From Saccharopolyspora_C sp047200635 (lineage in GTDB: Bacteria; Actinomycetota; Actinomycetes; Mycobacteriales; Pseudonocardiaceae), in assembly GCF_047200635.1 (NCBI RefSeq), contig NZ_JBJZOI010000027.1:1-64000 (forward strand): a stretch of 64,000 bases of DNA, read 5' to 3'. Under the pieces are notes generated by a model, which saw only the letters and a program-made list of their open reading frames with translations, was not told the DNA's origin and searched no databases. Shown in pieces: positions 46,770 to 56,382 of this stretch; the first letter of the stretch is position 1, and every line of letters begins with the position of its first letter. Both the position numbers and the translations under genes were made by a program.

Positions 46770-47420
46770 TCAGGGCAGCAGCCGCGCGGTGTAGCCCGCG
46801 TCGACGAGCCGCCGGTAGGCCGCGTGCACCTCGCCGGGGACCGGCTGCGGGATCGCGAACCCGAGCTCGGCGTAGCGGGTGATCCGCTGCGTGTCGCCTA
46901 CCAGCATGGCGATCACCCGTGCCGGGTCGCCGATGCTCGCCACGTGCTCCTCCAGCGGCAGGGATCCGCCCGCGCAGACGAACTCCGCCTCGGGCCACCG
47001 CTGCTTCGCCGTCGCGTAGGCGCGGCGCTGCTGGTACGGGCGCGAGATCAGCATGATCTCGGTGGCGGGCAACCGCCGCCGCGCCAGCAGCTCCCGGGTG
47101 AAGTCGATGTTCTCCCCGGTGTTCGTCGCCGCCGTTTCCAGCAGGATCGCCTCGTCCGGGACGCCGAGCGCCAGCGCGTGCTCCCGGAAGTGCACGGCCT
47201 CCCCACGCGGGAACCGCTCGACGGTGGTGGGCGCGTTGGCACCGGTGAACACGATCCGGGGGAACCAGCCCTGGTGGTAGAGCTCCGCGGCGCGCGTCGC
47301 GACCCCGAGGTCGTGGCTCCCGAGCCCCACCCCCGCGTCGCACACCCGGAGTTCGTGCCGGAGGTCGTGGTAGTCCCACAACGTCCGCACCGCCGCCGCC
47401 AGCTCCGGTGGCAACCCCAT
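46770..47420 (-). CDS. YdcF family (DUF218) protein
   Basis: The 216-aa protein fits the DUF218/YdcF fold: an early phosphate-loop-like segment, AAELYHQGWFPRIVFTGAN, the central LETAATNTGENIDFTRELLA (the most diagnostic stretch) and LISRPYQQRRAYATAKQRWP. Members bind SAM or nucleotides, or act in envelope metabolism; no reaction can be assigned here. There is no membrane segment, so this is the soluble type. ATG 47420 follows GGGGAGG by 9 nt. It stands alone between gltD and the HelD gene. Confidence 0.82.
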   Translation of the reverse strand: MGLPPELAAAVRTLWDYHDLRHELRVCDAGVGLGSHDLGVATRAAELYHQGWFPRIVFTGANAPTTVERFPRGEAVHFREHALALGVPDEAILLETAATNTGENIDFTRELLARRRLPATEIMLISRPYQQRRAYATAKQRWPEAEFVCAGGSLPLEEHVASIGDPARVIAMLVGDTQRITRYAELGFAIPQPVPGEVHAAYRRLVDAGYTARLLP

Positions 47421-47584
47421 CGATCCGCACCTCCCCGCGACTCCGCCGGACTCCCCGGCCTGCCGACGACGCTCTCCCACTGCCGTGCGATCCGCCCGCG
47501 CCGCGCGCCCGGCCGTACGGGGCAGTTCCGGCGGTCGCCTCGGGCCGGGCCGGTGGAGCGCGGCCACCGGCCCCGAGCCGTCGA

Positions 47585-49879
47585 TCACTCCGCCAGGGCG
47601 GAGAGCACCTCCGGTGGTTCCGGGCCGGTGTGCACGACGCCGAGGCGCTGGGTGGCGCGGGTCAGGGCGACGTAGAGATCGTTGAGCCCGCGCGCGGACT
47701 CCCCGAGCACCCGGTCCGGGTCGGCGACCAGCACCGAGTCGAACTCGAGGCCCTTCGCCTGCTCCACGGTGAGCACGACGGCCCGCGACTCCAGCCCGTC
47801 CTGCCCGGCCCCGAGCTCCGCCTCCGGCACGAGGTCGGCCACCCGCCCTCCGACCTCGGCGAGGTGTTCCGGTGGCAGCAGCACCGCGAGGGTGCCCTCG
47901 ACCGCGTCCAGCTCGGCGCGCACCAGTTCCGGCAGCTCCGCGGCCAGCTGCGCCTCCGGCACCTGCCGGATCCACGGCTGGTGCCCGCTGGTGCGGACCG
48001 AGGTCGGGGCCTCCAGCTCGGTGTCCATCGCCTCCAGCACCTCGGCGGCCACCGACATGATCTCCGCCGGGGTCCGGTAGTTGACGGTGAGCTCGGACAA
48101 CGCCCACCGGTCCATCACGTACGGGGAGAGCACCTCGTCCCAGGACGAGGCCCCGCCCAGCGCCCCGGTCTGCGCGATGTCGCCGACCAGCGTCATCGAC
48201 CGGCTCGGGCAGCGGCGCATCAGCACCCGCCAGGCCATCGCCGAGAGCTCCTGCGCCTCGTCGACGATGACGTGCCCGAACGTCCAGGTGCGGTCCTCCG
48301 CCGCGCGCTCGGCCGCCGTCAGATCGCTGCGGGTGCGGTGCCGCTGCGCCAGCAGCTCGGCGTCGAGCACGTCCGAGACCCGGAGCCGCTCCTCGTCGGC
48401 GATCTCCTCGTCCTGCTCCATGAGGTGCAGGACTCCCTGGGCGTAGGCGAGTTCCTCCCGCTCCTGGCGCGCCTGCTCCTCGTGGGCCTTCGTGTCGTCC
48501 TCGCCGAGCAGTTCGGCGAGTTCGTCCAGCAGCGCCGCGTCCGCCGGGGTCCACGGCGAACCGGGAGCGCGCAGCAGCGCGGCCCGCTCCTGCTCGGACA
48601 GGTGCTTGCGGGCGGCGGTGGTGAGCCGCTTCGGGGTGCTCAGCAGCTCGTCGAGCAGCCGCTGCGGGGTGAGCTGCGGCCACAGCGCGTCGAGGACCTC
48701 GCCGACGGCCTCGTCGGAGCGCAGCTCGGCGCCGATGTCGTCCAGGTCGCGCCGGTCCAGCAGGTCCCGGCCGAGCCGGTCCGCCACCTGCCGGGTCAGT
48801 CCCGAGATCATCTCCTTGCGGAAGATCTTGCGGGCGTGGTTGTGCGGCTTGCGGGACCGGCGGGCGCGGCTGCGGGCGTGCGAGACGAGGTTCTTGCCGA
48901 TGGTCAGCGGCTCCCGGTCGAACTGCACCTCGATCGGGTTCTTCGGGACCTGCTGGCGATCGCGCACCGCCGAGTTGAGGACGCTCACCATCGTCGCGCG
49001 CCCCTTGATCTCGGCGGCCGCGGCGGGTTCGGCGGCGGTGGCGGTGATGCCGGGGAACAGCTCGCCCGCGGTGGACAGCAGCACACCGGTTTCGCCGAGC
49101 GAGGGCAGCACCTGGCCGATGTAGCGCAGGAACGTCGAGTTCGGGCCGACGACCAGCACACCGCGCCGGGTCAGCTGCTCGCGGTAGGTGTAGAGCAGGA
49201 ACGCGGCCCGGTGCAGCGCCACCGCGGTCTTGCCGGTGCCGGGGCCGCCCTGCACCACGAGCACCCCGTTCATGGGGGCGCGGATGATGCGGTCCTGCTC
49301 GGCCTGGATGGTGGCGACGATGTCGCCCATCTGCCCGGTGCGCCGCGCGTCCAGCGCCGCCAGCAGCGTCGCCTCGCCGGCCAGGCCGAGGTCGCTGCCC
49401 TGCTCGGCGGCGTCGAGGTCGAGGATCTCGTCCTCCAGCTCGACGACGGTGCGCCACTTGCTGCGCAGGTGGCGCCGCCGCCACACGCCGTCGCGGGCGG
49501 CGGCGGTGGCCAGGTAGAACGGCCGCGCGGCCGGGGCGCGCCAGTCGATGAGCAGCGGCTCGTACTCGCGCTCCTCGTCGAACAGGCCGAGCCGTCCGAT
49601 GTGGAACACCTCGTCGCTGTCCAGGTCCAGGCGGCCGAAGCAGAGCCCGTGCTCCACGGCGCTGAGCTGGGTCAGCTTGTCGGTGTACATCGTGGTGGAG
49701 ATGTCGCGCTCGGTGCGCGCCTGCGGCGTGCCGCCGGTCTGTCGCAGTGTGTCGGTGAGCCGCTTCGTGGCATCTCGGCGGAGCTCGTCGAGCTTGTCGT
49801 AGAGCGTCGAGACGTACTGCTGCTCAGCGGCTAGGTCGTCGGTGCGGTCGGGTCCCCGATCAGCTCGGGCGTTGGACAA
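47585..49879 (-). CDS. HelD/HelR-type RNA polymerase-associated UvrD-like ATPase
   Basis: The 764-aa protein has an N-terminal coiled-coil arm (AAEQQYVSTLYDKLDELRRDATKRLTDTL), a UvrD-like motor with Walker A QGGPGTGKTAVALHRAAFLLY, a long insert, Walker B HVIVDEAQELSAMAWR and late motifs VNYRTPAEIM and VVLTVEQAKGLEFDSVLVADP. This is the HelD group that removes stalled RNA polymerase; HelR members also help cells survive rifamycins. TTG 49879 has GGAG 5 nt upstream, and TATGAT (49968-49973, minus strand) may be the -10. Which subgroup it belongs to needs alignment. Confidence 0.87.
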   Translation of the reverse strand: MSNARADRGPDRTDDLAAEQQYVSTLYDKLDELRRDATKRLTDTLRQTGGTPQARTERDISTTMYTDKLTQLSAVEHGLCFGRLDLDSDEVFHIGRLGLFDEEREYEPLLIDWRAPAARPFYLATAAARDGVWRRRHLRSKWRTVVELEDEILDLDAAEQGSDLGLAGEATLLAALDARRTGQMGDIVATIQAEQDRIIRAPMNGVLVVQGGPGTGKTAVALHRAAFLLYTYREQLTRRGVLVVGPNSTFLRYIGQVLPSLGETGVLLSTAGELFPGITATAAEPAAAAEIKGRATMVSVLNSAVRDRQQVPKNPIEVQFDREPLTIGKNLVSHARSRARRSRKPHNHARKIFRKEMISGLTRQVADRLGRDLLDRRDLDDIGAELRSDEAVGEVLDALWPQLTPQRLLDELLSTPKRLTTAARKHLSEQERAALLRAPGSPWTPADAALLDELAELLGEDDTKAHEEQARQEREELAYAQGVLHLMEQDEEIADEERLRVSDVLDAELLAQRHRTRSDLTAAERAAEDRTWTFGHVIVDEAQELSAMAWRVLMRRCPSRSMTLVGDIAQTGALGGASSWDEVLSPYVMDRWALSELTVNYRTPAEIMSVAAEVLEAMDTELEAPTSVRTSGHQPWIRQVPEAQLAAELPELVRAELDAVEGTLAVLLPPEHLAEVGGRVADLVPEAELGAGQDGLESRAVVLTVEQAKGLEFDSVLVADPDRVLGESARGLNDLYVALTRATQRLGVVHTGPEPPEVLSALAE

Positions 49880-49999
49880 CGTGGCTCCACCTCGTGCTCA
49901 AGCGTGATGTGTCGGAACGATGCATCGGCGGGCCGCGGTGCGTCCCGGGCGAGAAGTCCGACCAACCATCATACCGGCCGCGAGGAGGCGGCCTGTCGG

Positions 50000-51403
50000 C
50001 TACAGCAGCAGGTCGAGCACGCAGATGACCGCGAAGGAGACCACCGAGAGGATCGTCTCCATCGCCGACCAGGTCTTGAGCGTCTGCCCGACGCTCATGC
50101 CGAAGTACTCCTTCACCAGCCAGAACCCGGCGTCGTTGACGTGCGAGAAGAACAGCGAACCGGAGCCGATGGCCAGCGCGATCAGCGCGCCGTGCACCGG
50201 ATCGAGCCCGACCACCAGCGGTGCGACCATGCCGGCGGCGGAGATCGTGGCGACCGTCGCGGAGCCGGTCGCGACCCGGATGGCCACGGCGATCAGCCAG
50301 GCCAGCAGCAGCGGCGACAGGTTCGCGCCCGAGGCCACGTCGGTGATCATGGTGTTGACGCCGGACTCGACGAGGGTCTCCTTGAACCCGCCGCCCGCGC
50401 CGACGATGAGGATGATCCCCGCGACCGGCGGCAGCGATCCTCCGACGATGCCCGACAGCGCGCCGCGCCCCAGCCCGGAGCGCGGTCCGAGCACGGCCAT
50501 CGCGATCAGCACGGTCAGCATCAGCGCCACCACCGGCGTGCCCAGGGTGTCGAGCACGACGTAGCCCGCGCTGTCCTCGGCCAGCCACAGGTCGGCGACG
50601 GACTTGCCGAGCATGAGCACCACCGGCAGCAGCAGCATCACCACCGAGGGCGCGAACCCGGGGCGGCGTCCGCCGCTGTCCGGGCCGGGGGCCTTGCCCA
50701 GCAGTGCCGACGCCGGGGGCAGTTCCACGCGCGGCGCGATGAACGAGCCGAACACCGGCCCGGCGACCACGGCGGTGGGGATGGCGACGAGGATGCCGAG
50801 GGCGAGGGTGGTGCCGAGGTCCACGCCGAGCGCGTCGACCGCGGCCAGCGGCCCCGGGTGCGGCGGCACCAGGCCGTGCAGGATGGAGAGCCCGGCCAGC
50901 GCGGGGATCCCGATCCGCAGCATCGGCTGCTCGGAGCGGGCCGCGACCATGACCACGATCGGCACCAGCAGGACCACGCCGACCTCGAAGAACATCGGCA
51001 GGCCCAGCAGCGCGGCCACGAACACCATCGCCCACGGCAGGGTGCGCCGGGTGGTGCGCGACAGGACGGTCTCGACGATCTGCTCGGCGCCGCCGGTGTC
51101 GGTGAGCAGCCTGCCCAGCATCGCGCCGAGCGCGACCAGCAGGCCCACGTCGCCGACCGTCTTGCCGAGGCCTCCGGTGAACGTCTCGACGAGGTCCGCG
51201 AAGGGCATCCCCGCCACGACGCCGAGCGTCGTCGCGCCGAGCGCGAGCGCCAGGAAGGGGTGCAGCTTCACCCAGCTGATGAGCACGACGATCACGGCGA
51301 TGCCGCCTACCGCGGCCGCCACCAGCCGGGTGTCGTGCGCGGTCCAGGCGTCGGCCGGGGCTTGCGCGAGCAGGCTCGCCGCGGCGGGGGAAATCGATGG
51401 CAT
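50000..51403 (-). CDS. gntP: Gluconate:proton symporter, GntP family
   Basis: The 467-aa protein has about 12 or 13 helices and the GntP family patterns GKTVGDVGLLVALGAMLGRLLTDTGGAEQI, LGLPMFFEVGVVLLVPIV, GLVPPHPGPLAAVDALGVDLGTTLA and IGSGSLFFSHVNDAGFWLVKEYFGM. GntP proteins import gluconate or related sugar acids. GAGGAG precedes the ATG. It is divergent from a GntR-FCD regulator across a 13-bp inverted repeat, so regulation by a sugar acid is likely. No gluconate kinase is in the window. Confidence 0.92.
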   Translation of the reverse strand: MPSISPAAASLLAQAPADAWTAHDTRLVAAAVGGIAVIVVLISWVKLHPFLALALGATTLGVVAGMPFADLVETFTGGLGKTVGDVGLLVALGAMLGRLLTDTGGAEQIVETVLSRTTRRTLPWAMVFVAALLGLPMFFEVGVVLLVPIVVMVAARSEQPMLRIGIPALAGLSILHGLVPPHPGPLAAVDALGVDLGTTLALGILVAIPTAVVAGPVFGSFIAPRVELPPASALLGKAPGPDSGGRRPGFAPSVVMLLLPVVLMLGKSVADLWLAEDSAGYVVLDTLGTPVVALMLTVLIAMAVLGPRSGLGRGALSGIVGGSLPPVAGIILIVGAGGGFKETLVESGVNTMITDVASGANLSPLLLAWLIAVAIRVATGSATVATISAAGMVAPLVVGLDPVHGALIALAIGSGSLFFSHVNDAGFWLVKEYFGMSVGQTLKTWSAMETILSVVSFAVICVLDLLL

Positions 51404-51475
51404 GGGGGCTCCTCGCTGAGCTGGTGCGCGATCAGCCTAGATGCTCATCACCTTTAAGTATGACTTTTTTCGCCA

Positions 51476-51511
51476 GTGAACCGATTAAGTAGGCCCTGTT
51501 AATCGGCTCAC
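51476..51511. promoter_or_regulatory. Long inverted repeat between gntP and its regulator
   Basis: GTGAACCGATTAA (51476-51488) and TTAATCGGCTCAC (51499-51511) are inverted 13-bp arms with one mismatch, 10 nt apart, in an otherwise AT-richer stretch of the divergent region. The repeat is 72 nt from the gntP start, next to a possible TACTTA -10 for gntP, and 102 nt from the regulator start. It is the likely operator. Confidence 0.66.
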
Positions 51512-51613
51512 CGGCACACTGCGGACGAGCGCTCACCGCGGCACCCGGTGCGGGGAGCGAGAGGTTCGAGAGCGGGCGGCTAGGTTGAGAGCAGACGGGA
51601 CGAGGGGGAACCG

Positions 51614-52318
51614 GTGAGCGGCGGACTGCACGGGCAGGTGGTCGACGTGCTCGGCCACGAGATCAGCGCGGGTGAGCACCCGCCCGGCACCGTGCTGCGC
51701 ATCGACGGGCTGGAGCGGCGCTTCGGCATCTCCCGCAGCGTCGCCCGCGAGGTCGTGCGCACCCTCGCCTCGATCCGGCTCGTCGTCAGCCGCAAGCGCG
51801 TCGGCGTCGTGGTGCGCCCCCGCGCCGAGTGGAACACCTTCGACCCGGCGCTGATCCGCTGGCTGCTCGCGGTGGACCGCGCCGCCCAGGTCCGCACCCT
51901 CGTCGAGCTGCGCACCGCGGTGGAACCCGTCGCCGCCGCGGCCGCCGCCCGGAACGCCGGTCACGAGCAGGCCGCACGGCTGGTCGCGCTCGCCGAGCGG
52001 ATGGTCGCCACCGCCCGCGCCGGGGACCTGGAGGCGTTCCTGGAGGCCGACGTCGACTTCCACGGCTCGGTGCTCGCCGCCTCCGGCAACGAGATGTTCG
52101 CGCAGCTGCGCGACGTGTTCGGGGAGGTGCTGCGCTGGCGCACCGGCCAGGGACTGATGCCCGAGCACCCCGAGCCGGTGGCGCTGCGCCTGCACTGCGA
52201 GATCGCCGAGTGCGTCCGCGCCGGTGATCACGAGCGGGCCGAGTCGGCGATGCGGGAACTCGTGCAGGAGGCCTTCGAGGGCACCCTCGAAGGCCTCGCC
52301 GCCGGGCGGGCTCAGTAA
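51614..52318 (+). CDS. GntR family regulator (FCD domain) next to gntP
   Basis: The 234-aa protein has a winged helix (about 1-72; IDGLERRFGISRSVAREVVRTLASIRLV) and an FCD domain (about 85-225) with LVELRTAVEPVAAAAAAR, DVDFHGSVLAASGN and a metal-site histidine in LRLHCEIAECV. Sugar-acid regulators of this type repress uptake genes until ligand binds. GTG 51614 has GAGGGGG upstream; TAGGTT (51581-51586) may be the -10. Its 3' end overlaps the convergent transglycosylase gene by 7 nt. Confidence 0.87.
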   Translation: MSGGLHGQVVDVLGHEISAGEHPPGTVLRIDGLERRFGISRSVAREVVRTLASIRLVVSRKRVGVVVRPRAEWNTFDPALIRWLLAVDRAAQVRTLVELRTAVEPVAAAAAARNAGHEQAARLVALAERMVATARAGDLEAFLEADVDFHGSVLAASGNEMFAQLRDVFGEVLRWRTGQGLMPEHPEPVALRLHCEIAECVRAGDHERAESAMRELVQEAFEGTLEGLAAGRAQ

Positions 52319-53079
52319 CCCTCGTAGGACCCGCCGCCACCGACGCCGACGACGCCGGGCACGTTCGACACCGAGCCGTAGCGCTCGATCGAGTAGCGGG
52401 TCGCGGCCACGATGTTGTCCACCGGGTTCCAGATGTCCTGGTGCCCGGGCAGCGCGTAGGACTCGAAGGTCGGGTCGATGGTCTGCATCAGGCCCTTGGA
52501 GGGGGTGCCGGCCGCCGCGTTCGAGTCCCAGGCGTTCGCGGCCGTCGGGTCGCCGCCGGACTCGTGCTCGATGATCGTGCGCAGCGCCGCCGGGTCCACC
52601 TGGTCGCGGGGCACGCCGTGCGCCTCCAGCACCGCGGTCGCCTGCCCGATCCAGCCGTCGATCGGGTCAGCGGGAACGATGCCCGGACCCGGACCGGTGT
52701 TCGGGGGACTCACCGGTCCGGGCGGGACCTGCCCGGCCACCTCGGCGGCCGGGAGCCCGGGGTCGGCGACCTGCTCGTCGGCGGCGGGCACGGGGGCGGC
52801 CGGGGCTCCGGGTGCGGCGACCTGCTCGGCGGCGGGGGATCCGCCGAGCGCGGCGCTGAGCACTCCGGTGGCGAGGACGGCGGCGCCGAGCTGCGCGCGC
52901 CGCATCCTCGGGCTGAGCCGGTGGGGGCCGGCCGCGGCGTCGTCGCCGATGCTCCGCAGCTCGCGCAGCGCCGGGACCGCCCGTTCGCGCAGGCGCCGCA
53001 GCGCGGCCGGGGCCCTGCCTGGCGCGGTGCGGTCGGGGTCGGACAGGACGTCGGGGAAGGTGTGGTCGGGGGAACTCAC
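52312..53079 (-). CDS. Membrane-anchored lytic transglycosylase (SLT-like)
   Basis: The 255-aa protein has a cytoplasmic N-terminal tail (1-60), a membrane helix (about 62-82), a Pro/Ala-rich linker (to about 145) and a C-terminal lysozyme-like domain. That domain has the catalytic Glu in RTIIEHESGGDPTAANAWDSNAAAGTPSKGLMQTIDPTF, then GHQDIWNPVDNIVAATRYSIERYGS. It would cleave peptidoglycan outside the membrane, as resuscitation-type and SLT enzymes of actinobacteria do. The GTG has no strong ribosome site. The stop overlaps the GntR gene on the other strand. Confidence 0.85.
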   Translation of the reverse strand: MSSPDHTFPDVLSDPDRTAPGRAPAALRRLRERAVPALRELRSIGDDAAAGPHRLSPRMRRAQLGAAVLATGVLSAALGGSPAAEQVAAPGAPAAPVPAADEQVADPGLPAAEVAGQVPPGPVSPPNTGPGPGIVPADPIDGWIGQATAVLEAHGVPRDQVDPAALRTIIEHESGGDPTAANAWDSNAAAGTPSKGLMQTIDPTFESYALPGHQDIWNPVDNIVAATRYSIERYGSVSNVPGVVGVGGGGSYEGY

Positions 53080-53256
53080 GAGATCCGACGTTCCCTCACC
53101 GCCCGTGCACCTGCATCGCGGTATTTACCTACGCGGGTACCTGCTTCAGGGGCGTCCGGGGGAACCTGGGACGGCGCCGGTCACGCTCGGTGCCGAAGCG
53201 GACGCGAGCGGCGGGTGATCGCCGGGGCGGATCCTTCCTGCCGAGGTCCCTCCGGG

Positions 53257-55590
53257 TCAAGACGACCGGCGTCCCGCGAGCCATCCGGCGATCTGGGCCC
53301 GGGAGGAGAAGTCCAGCTTGGTCAGGATGTGCTGCACGTGGCCCTCCACGGTGCGCTGCGCGATGACCAGCGATTCGGCGATCTCCTTGTTCGTGCGGCC
53401 CTGCGCGACGAGTTCGGCGATCTCCCGCTCCCGCTTCGTCAGCGTCGTCACCGCCAACTCGTCCGGCGGCGCCGAGCGGGTAGTGCGCTTGAGCTCCAGC
53501 GCGTAGTCCACGGCGGCCTCCGGGGACATCTCGTAGCCGCGGTCGAAGGCGTCCCGGTAGGCGCGCTCGCCCAGCTCCCGGCGGGTCCCCGTCTCGTGCT
53601 CCTCGTGCAGGGCGCGGAACGTCCCGAAGAACTCCGGCGCCGCCCGGACCGCGTCCCACACCGCCGCGGCCGCTCCGAACAACCGCGCCGCCCGCTCGTC
53701 GCGGCCCAGCCCGTGCGCGATCCAGGCCAGGATGTCGATGGTGAACGCGCTGGAGAGCCGGTTGTCCAGGGTGCGCTGCAACCGCAGCGCTTCCTTCGCC
53801 GCCGTCTCCGCCCGCGCCGAGGCACCCCGGATGATCTCGATCTGCGCGCAGCCCCACAACGCCGCCGATCGCCAGAACAGCTCACCCCGCGCCATCGACT
53901 CCTCGACGCACTCCCGCAGCAGCGCGATCCCCCGGTCGTGCTCTCCGAGCAGGCCTGTGACCAGGCCCAGCGCCGAGAGAGCGAACCACTCCCCGGACGG
54001 GTCCTCGACCGACCGGAAGCTCTCCAACGCCTCGCCCAGCAGCCGCTGCGCCGAATCGAGATCGTCGTGGAAGAACGCCGCCAGGCCCCGGATCTGCGCC
54101 ACGTAAGCCAGGTCGAACTCGTCCTGGTGCTCGTCGGCCAGCTCCGCCGCCTCGTCCAGCAGCCGCTCGGCGGCCGCGGTGTCGCCGTGCAGCAGCGCGA
54201 ACCAGGCGTTCGCCCGCAGGCCCGACACCCGCTCCGGTGCGTCGGGCGCGACGTGCGCCAACGCCATCTCCAGCCAGTGCCGCGCCTCCCCGTTGAGCCC
54301 GCGGACGCCCCAGAACGGGGTGAGTCGCGACGCCATCCGCAGCGCGATCGGCGCGGTGCCCGGCCGGTGCGCGGCCGTGTCCAGCGCCAGCCGCAGGTTG
54401 TCCAGGTCCAGCCGCAGCTCCCGCACCCACGCCACCTGGTTGGGCCCCGGCCAGTCGATCGCGAACCGCTCCACGACCTCGGCGTACCAGTCCCGGTGCC
54501 GGTCCAGCACCCGCTGCCGCTCCCCGGAGGCCACCAGCCGCTCGTGCCCGTAGTCGCGCAGCGCGTGCAGCAACCGGAACCGCACCTCGTCGCCCTCCTG
54601 CTCGCGCATCAGGATCGACTGGTCCACCAGGGAGTGCATCGCTCCCAGCACGTCCACCCGGCTCAGCCCGTTCCTGGCGACGTGCTCGGCGGCGCCCAGC
54701 GCGAAGCTGCCCGCGAACACCGAGACCCGCGCCCACGCCATCCGGTCCTGCTCCGAGCACAGCTCGTAGCTCCAGTCCACCATCGCCCGCAGGCTCTGCT
54801 GCCGCGCCGGGGCGCCGCGCCGACCCTCGCTGAGCAGGGCGTAGCGCTCCACCAGCCGTTCCTCCAGCTGGGGCAGCGACAGGGACCGCAGCCGCACCGC
54901 CGCCAGCTCGATCGCCAGCGGATTGCCGTCCAACCGGGCGCACAGCCGCATCAGGACCGCGCCGTCCTCCTCGCTCACCTCGAAGTCCGGCACCGTGGCC
55001 CGCGCCCGGTCCAGGAACAGCCGCACCGAGGAGAACTGCTCGTGGGAACCGGGCGGCGGCGGATCGTCCAGGTCCGGCATCTGCAACGGCGGCACCACCG
55101 CCGTCGCCTCCCCGGCCACGCCCAGCGACTGCCTGCTGGTGGCGAGGATCCGCACGCCCGGGCACCAGCGCAGCACCGAATCCACGAACAGCGCGGCGTC
55201 CTCGATGACGTGCTCGCAGTTGTCCAGCACGAGCAACATCTCGCGGTGCCGGAGGTGCTCGACCACGGAGTCCACGTCGGCGCCGGAGGAGGGGCCACCG
55301 AGGCTGAGCTGCTCGATCGCGGCCTCGGCGATCAGCGCGCCGTCCCGGAGATCCTCCAGGCTCACGCACCACGCCTTGTCCCGGAAGTTGCGCCGCATGC
55401 TGCCCGCCACCCGCAGCGCCAGCCGGGTCTTGCCGACCCCGCCCTGCCCGGTGAGCGTCACCAGCCGGGACTCGGCGAGCAGCCGCTTGGTCCGGGTGAT
55501 CTCGTGCCGCCGGCCGACGAAGCTGGTGACGTCGACCGGTAGGTTGCCCGCCGACTCGCGGACGCGGGCCGAGCGCGCGCTGGAGACCAC
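53257..55590 (-). CDS. ATPase-LuxR (LAL-like) transcriptional regulator
   Basis: The 777-aa protein has an NB-ARC-type ATPase (Walker A GQGGVGKTRLALRVA at about 47-62, Walker B LLVLDNCEHV, GNPLAIELAA), a long helical repeat middle (about 380-690) and a C-terminal LuxR HTH (about 712-770; LTKREREIAELVAQGRTNKEIAESLVIAQRTVEGHVQHILTKLD). Such STAND regulators sense an unknown signal through the repeats. TAGGCT (55597-55602, minus strand) ends 6 nt before the GTG, so the message is probably leaderless. No obvious target operon adjoins it. Confidence 0.87.
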   Translation of the reverse strand: MVSSARSARVRESAGNLPVDVTSFVGRRHEITRTKRLLAESRLVTLTGQGGVGKTRLALRVAGSMRRNFRDKAWCVSLEDLRDGALIAEAAIEQLSLGGPSSGADVDSVVEHLRHREMLLVLDNCEHVIEDAALFVDSVLRWCPGVRILATSRQSLGVAGEATAVVPPLQMPDLDDPPPPGSHEQFSSVRLFLDRARATVPDFEVSEEDGAVLMRLCARLDGNPLAIELAAVRLRSLSLPQLEERLVERYALLSEGRRGAPARQQSLRAMVDWSYELCSEQDRMAWARVSVFAGSFALGAAEHVARNGLSRVDVLGAMHSLVDQSILMREQEGDEVRFRLLHALRDYGHERLVASGERQRVLDRHRDWYAEVVERFAIDWPGPNQVAWVRELRLDLDNLRLALDTAAHRPGTAPIALRMASRLTPFWGVRGLNGEARHWLEMALAHVAPDAPERVSGLRANAWFALLHGDTAAAERLLDEAAELADEHQDEFDLAYVAQIRGLAAFFHDDLDSAQRLLGEALESFRSVEDPSGEWFALSALGLVTGLLGEHDRGIALLRECVEESMARGELFWRSAALWGCAQIEIIRGASARAETAAKEALRLQRTLDNRLSSAFTIDILAWIAHGLGRDERAARLFGAAAAVWDAVRAAPEFFGTFRALHEEHETGTRRELGERAYRDAFDRGYEMSPEAAVDYALELKRTTRSAPPDELAVTTLTKREREIAELVAQGRTNKEIAESLVIAQRTVEGHVQHILTKLDFSSRAQIAGWLAGRRSS

Positions 55591-55596
55591 GCCCTG

Positions 55597-55602
55597 AGCC
55601 TA
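55597..55602 (-). promoter_or_regulatory. Leaderless -10 candidate of the LuxR-type regulator
   Basis: Read on the minus strand the hexamer is TAGGCT and it ends 6 nt before the GTG. The same hexamer and gap occur before hisF and the DUF2461 gene. Confidence 0.42.
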
Positions 55603-55800
55603 ACCCCGTTCTCCGCCCACCGTCGGAGCGATCTTGCAGGTCAGGGCCTCGCGCCGTCGAGCAGGCCCGGGCGAGATCGATGCGCCGGGCACCCGGCACC
55701 TGCCGCGGGAACGCGGTGGGAGTCCCGGTGCGACCGCGTTCTCCGGCCGGGCGCGGAAAACCGGGGGCGGGATGTCGGTGCCGGGTGCGAGGCTGCGCGC

Positions 55801-56382
55801 ATGGGAACCGATGCCAAGGACGACCTGCACGAGTACCTGCGCGCCGCGCGGCAGGCCCTGCTGTGGAAGCTCGACGGGCTCTCCGACTACGACGTCCGGC
55901 GGCCGCTGACGGCGACCGGGACCAACCTGCTCGGTCTGCTCAAGCACGTCGCCAGCGTCGGGGTCGAGTACTTCGGGACGGTGCTCGGCCGTCCCTTCCC
56001 GGAGCCGATGCCGTGGATCCAGAACGGCGGCGAGGCCAACGAGGACATGCACGCCTCCGCCGAGGAGTCCCGCGAGCAGATCATCGCGTTCTGGCACCGG
56101 GCCTGGGCGCACGCCGACGCGACCATCGAGGCCCTGCCCCTGGACGCCCCGGGCCGGGTGCCGTGGTGGCCACCGGAACGCGCGGAGATCACGATGCACC
56201 GGCTGCTGGTGCACGTGCTGGAGGAGGTCGCTCGGCACGCGGGCCACGCCGACATCGTCCGCGAACTCGTCGACGGCGCCGCGGGCAGGCGGGAGGGCAG
56301 CAGCAACCTGCCCGAGCACGACCAGGCGTGGTGGACTGACTACCACGACCGGCTGGAGGAGATCGCCCGCGCGAGCCGCTAG
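55801..56382 (+). CDS. DinB/DUF664 family protein
   Basis: The 193-aa protein fits the four-helix DinB/DUF664 fold. Probable metal-site histidines are in LLGLLKHVASVGVEYFG, MHRLLVHVLEEVARHAGHADIVREL (HxxxH pattern). DinB relatives in actinobacteria include mycothiol-dependent enzymes, but DUF664 members mostly lack an assigned reaction. GAGGCT lies 6 nt before the ATG with no ribosome site. The stop codon shares a CTAG palindrome with the stop of the convergent AlkD-like gene. The 210-nt gap upstream shows no other gene. Confidence 0.84.
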   Translation: MGTDAKDDLHEYLRAARQALLWKLDGLSDYDVRRPLTATGTNLLGLLKHVASVGVEYFGTVLGRPFPEPMPWIQNGGEANEDMHASAEESREQIIAFWHRAWAHADATIEALPLDAPGRVPWWPPERAEITMHRLLVHVLEEVARHAGHADIVRELVDGAAGRREGSSNLPEHDQAWWTDYHDRLEEIARASR

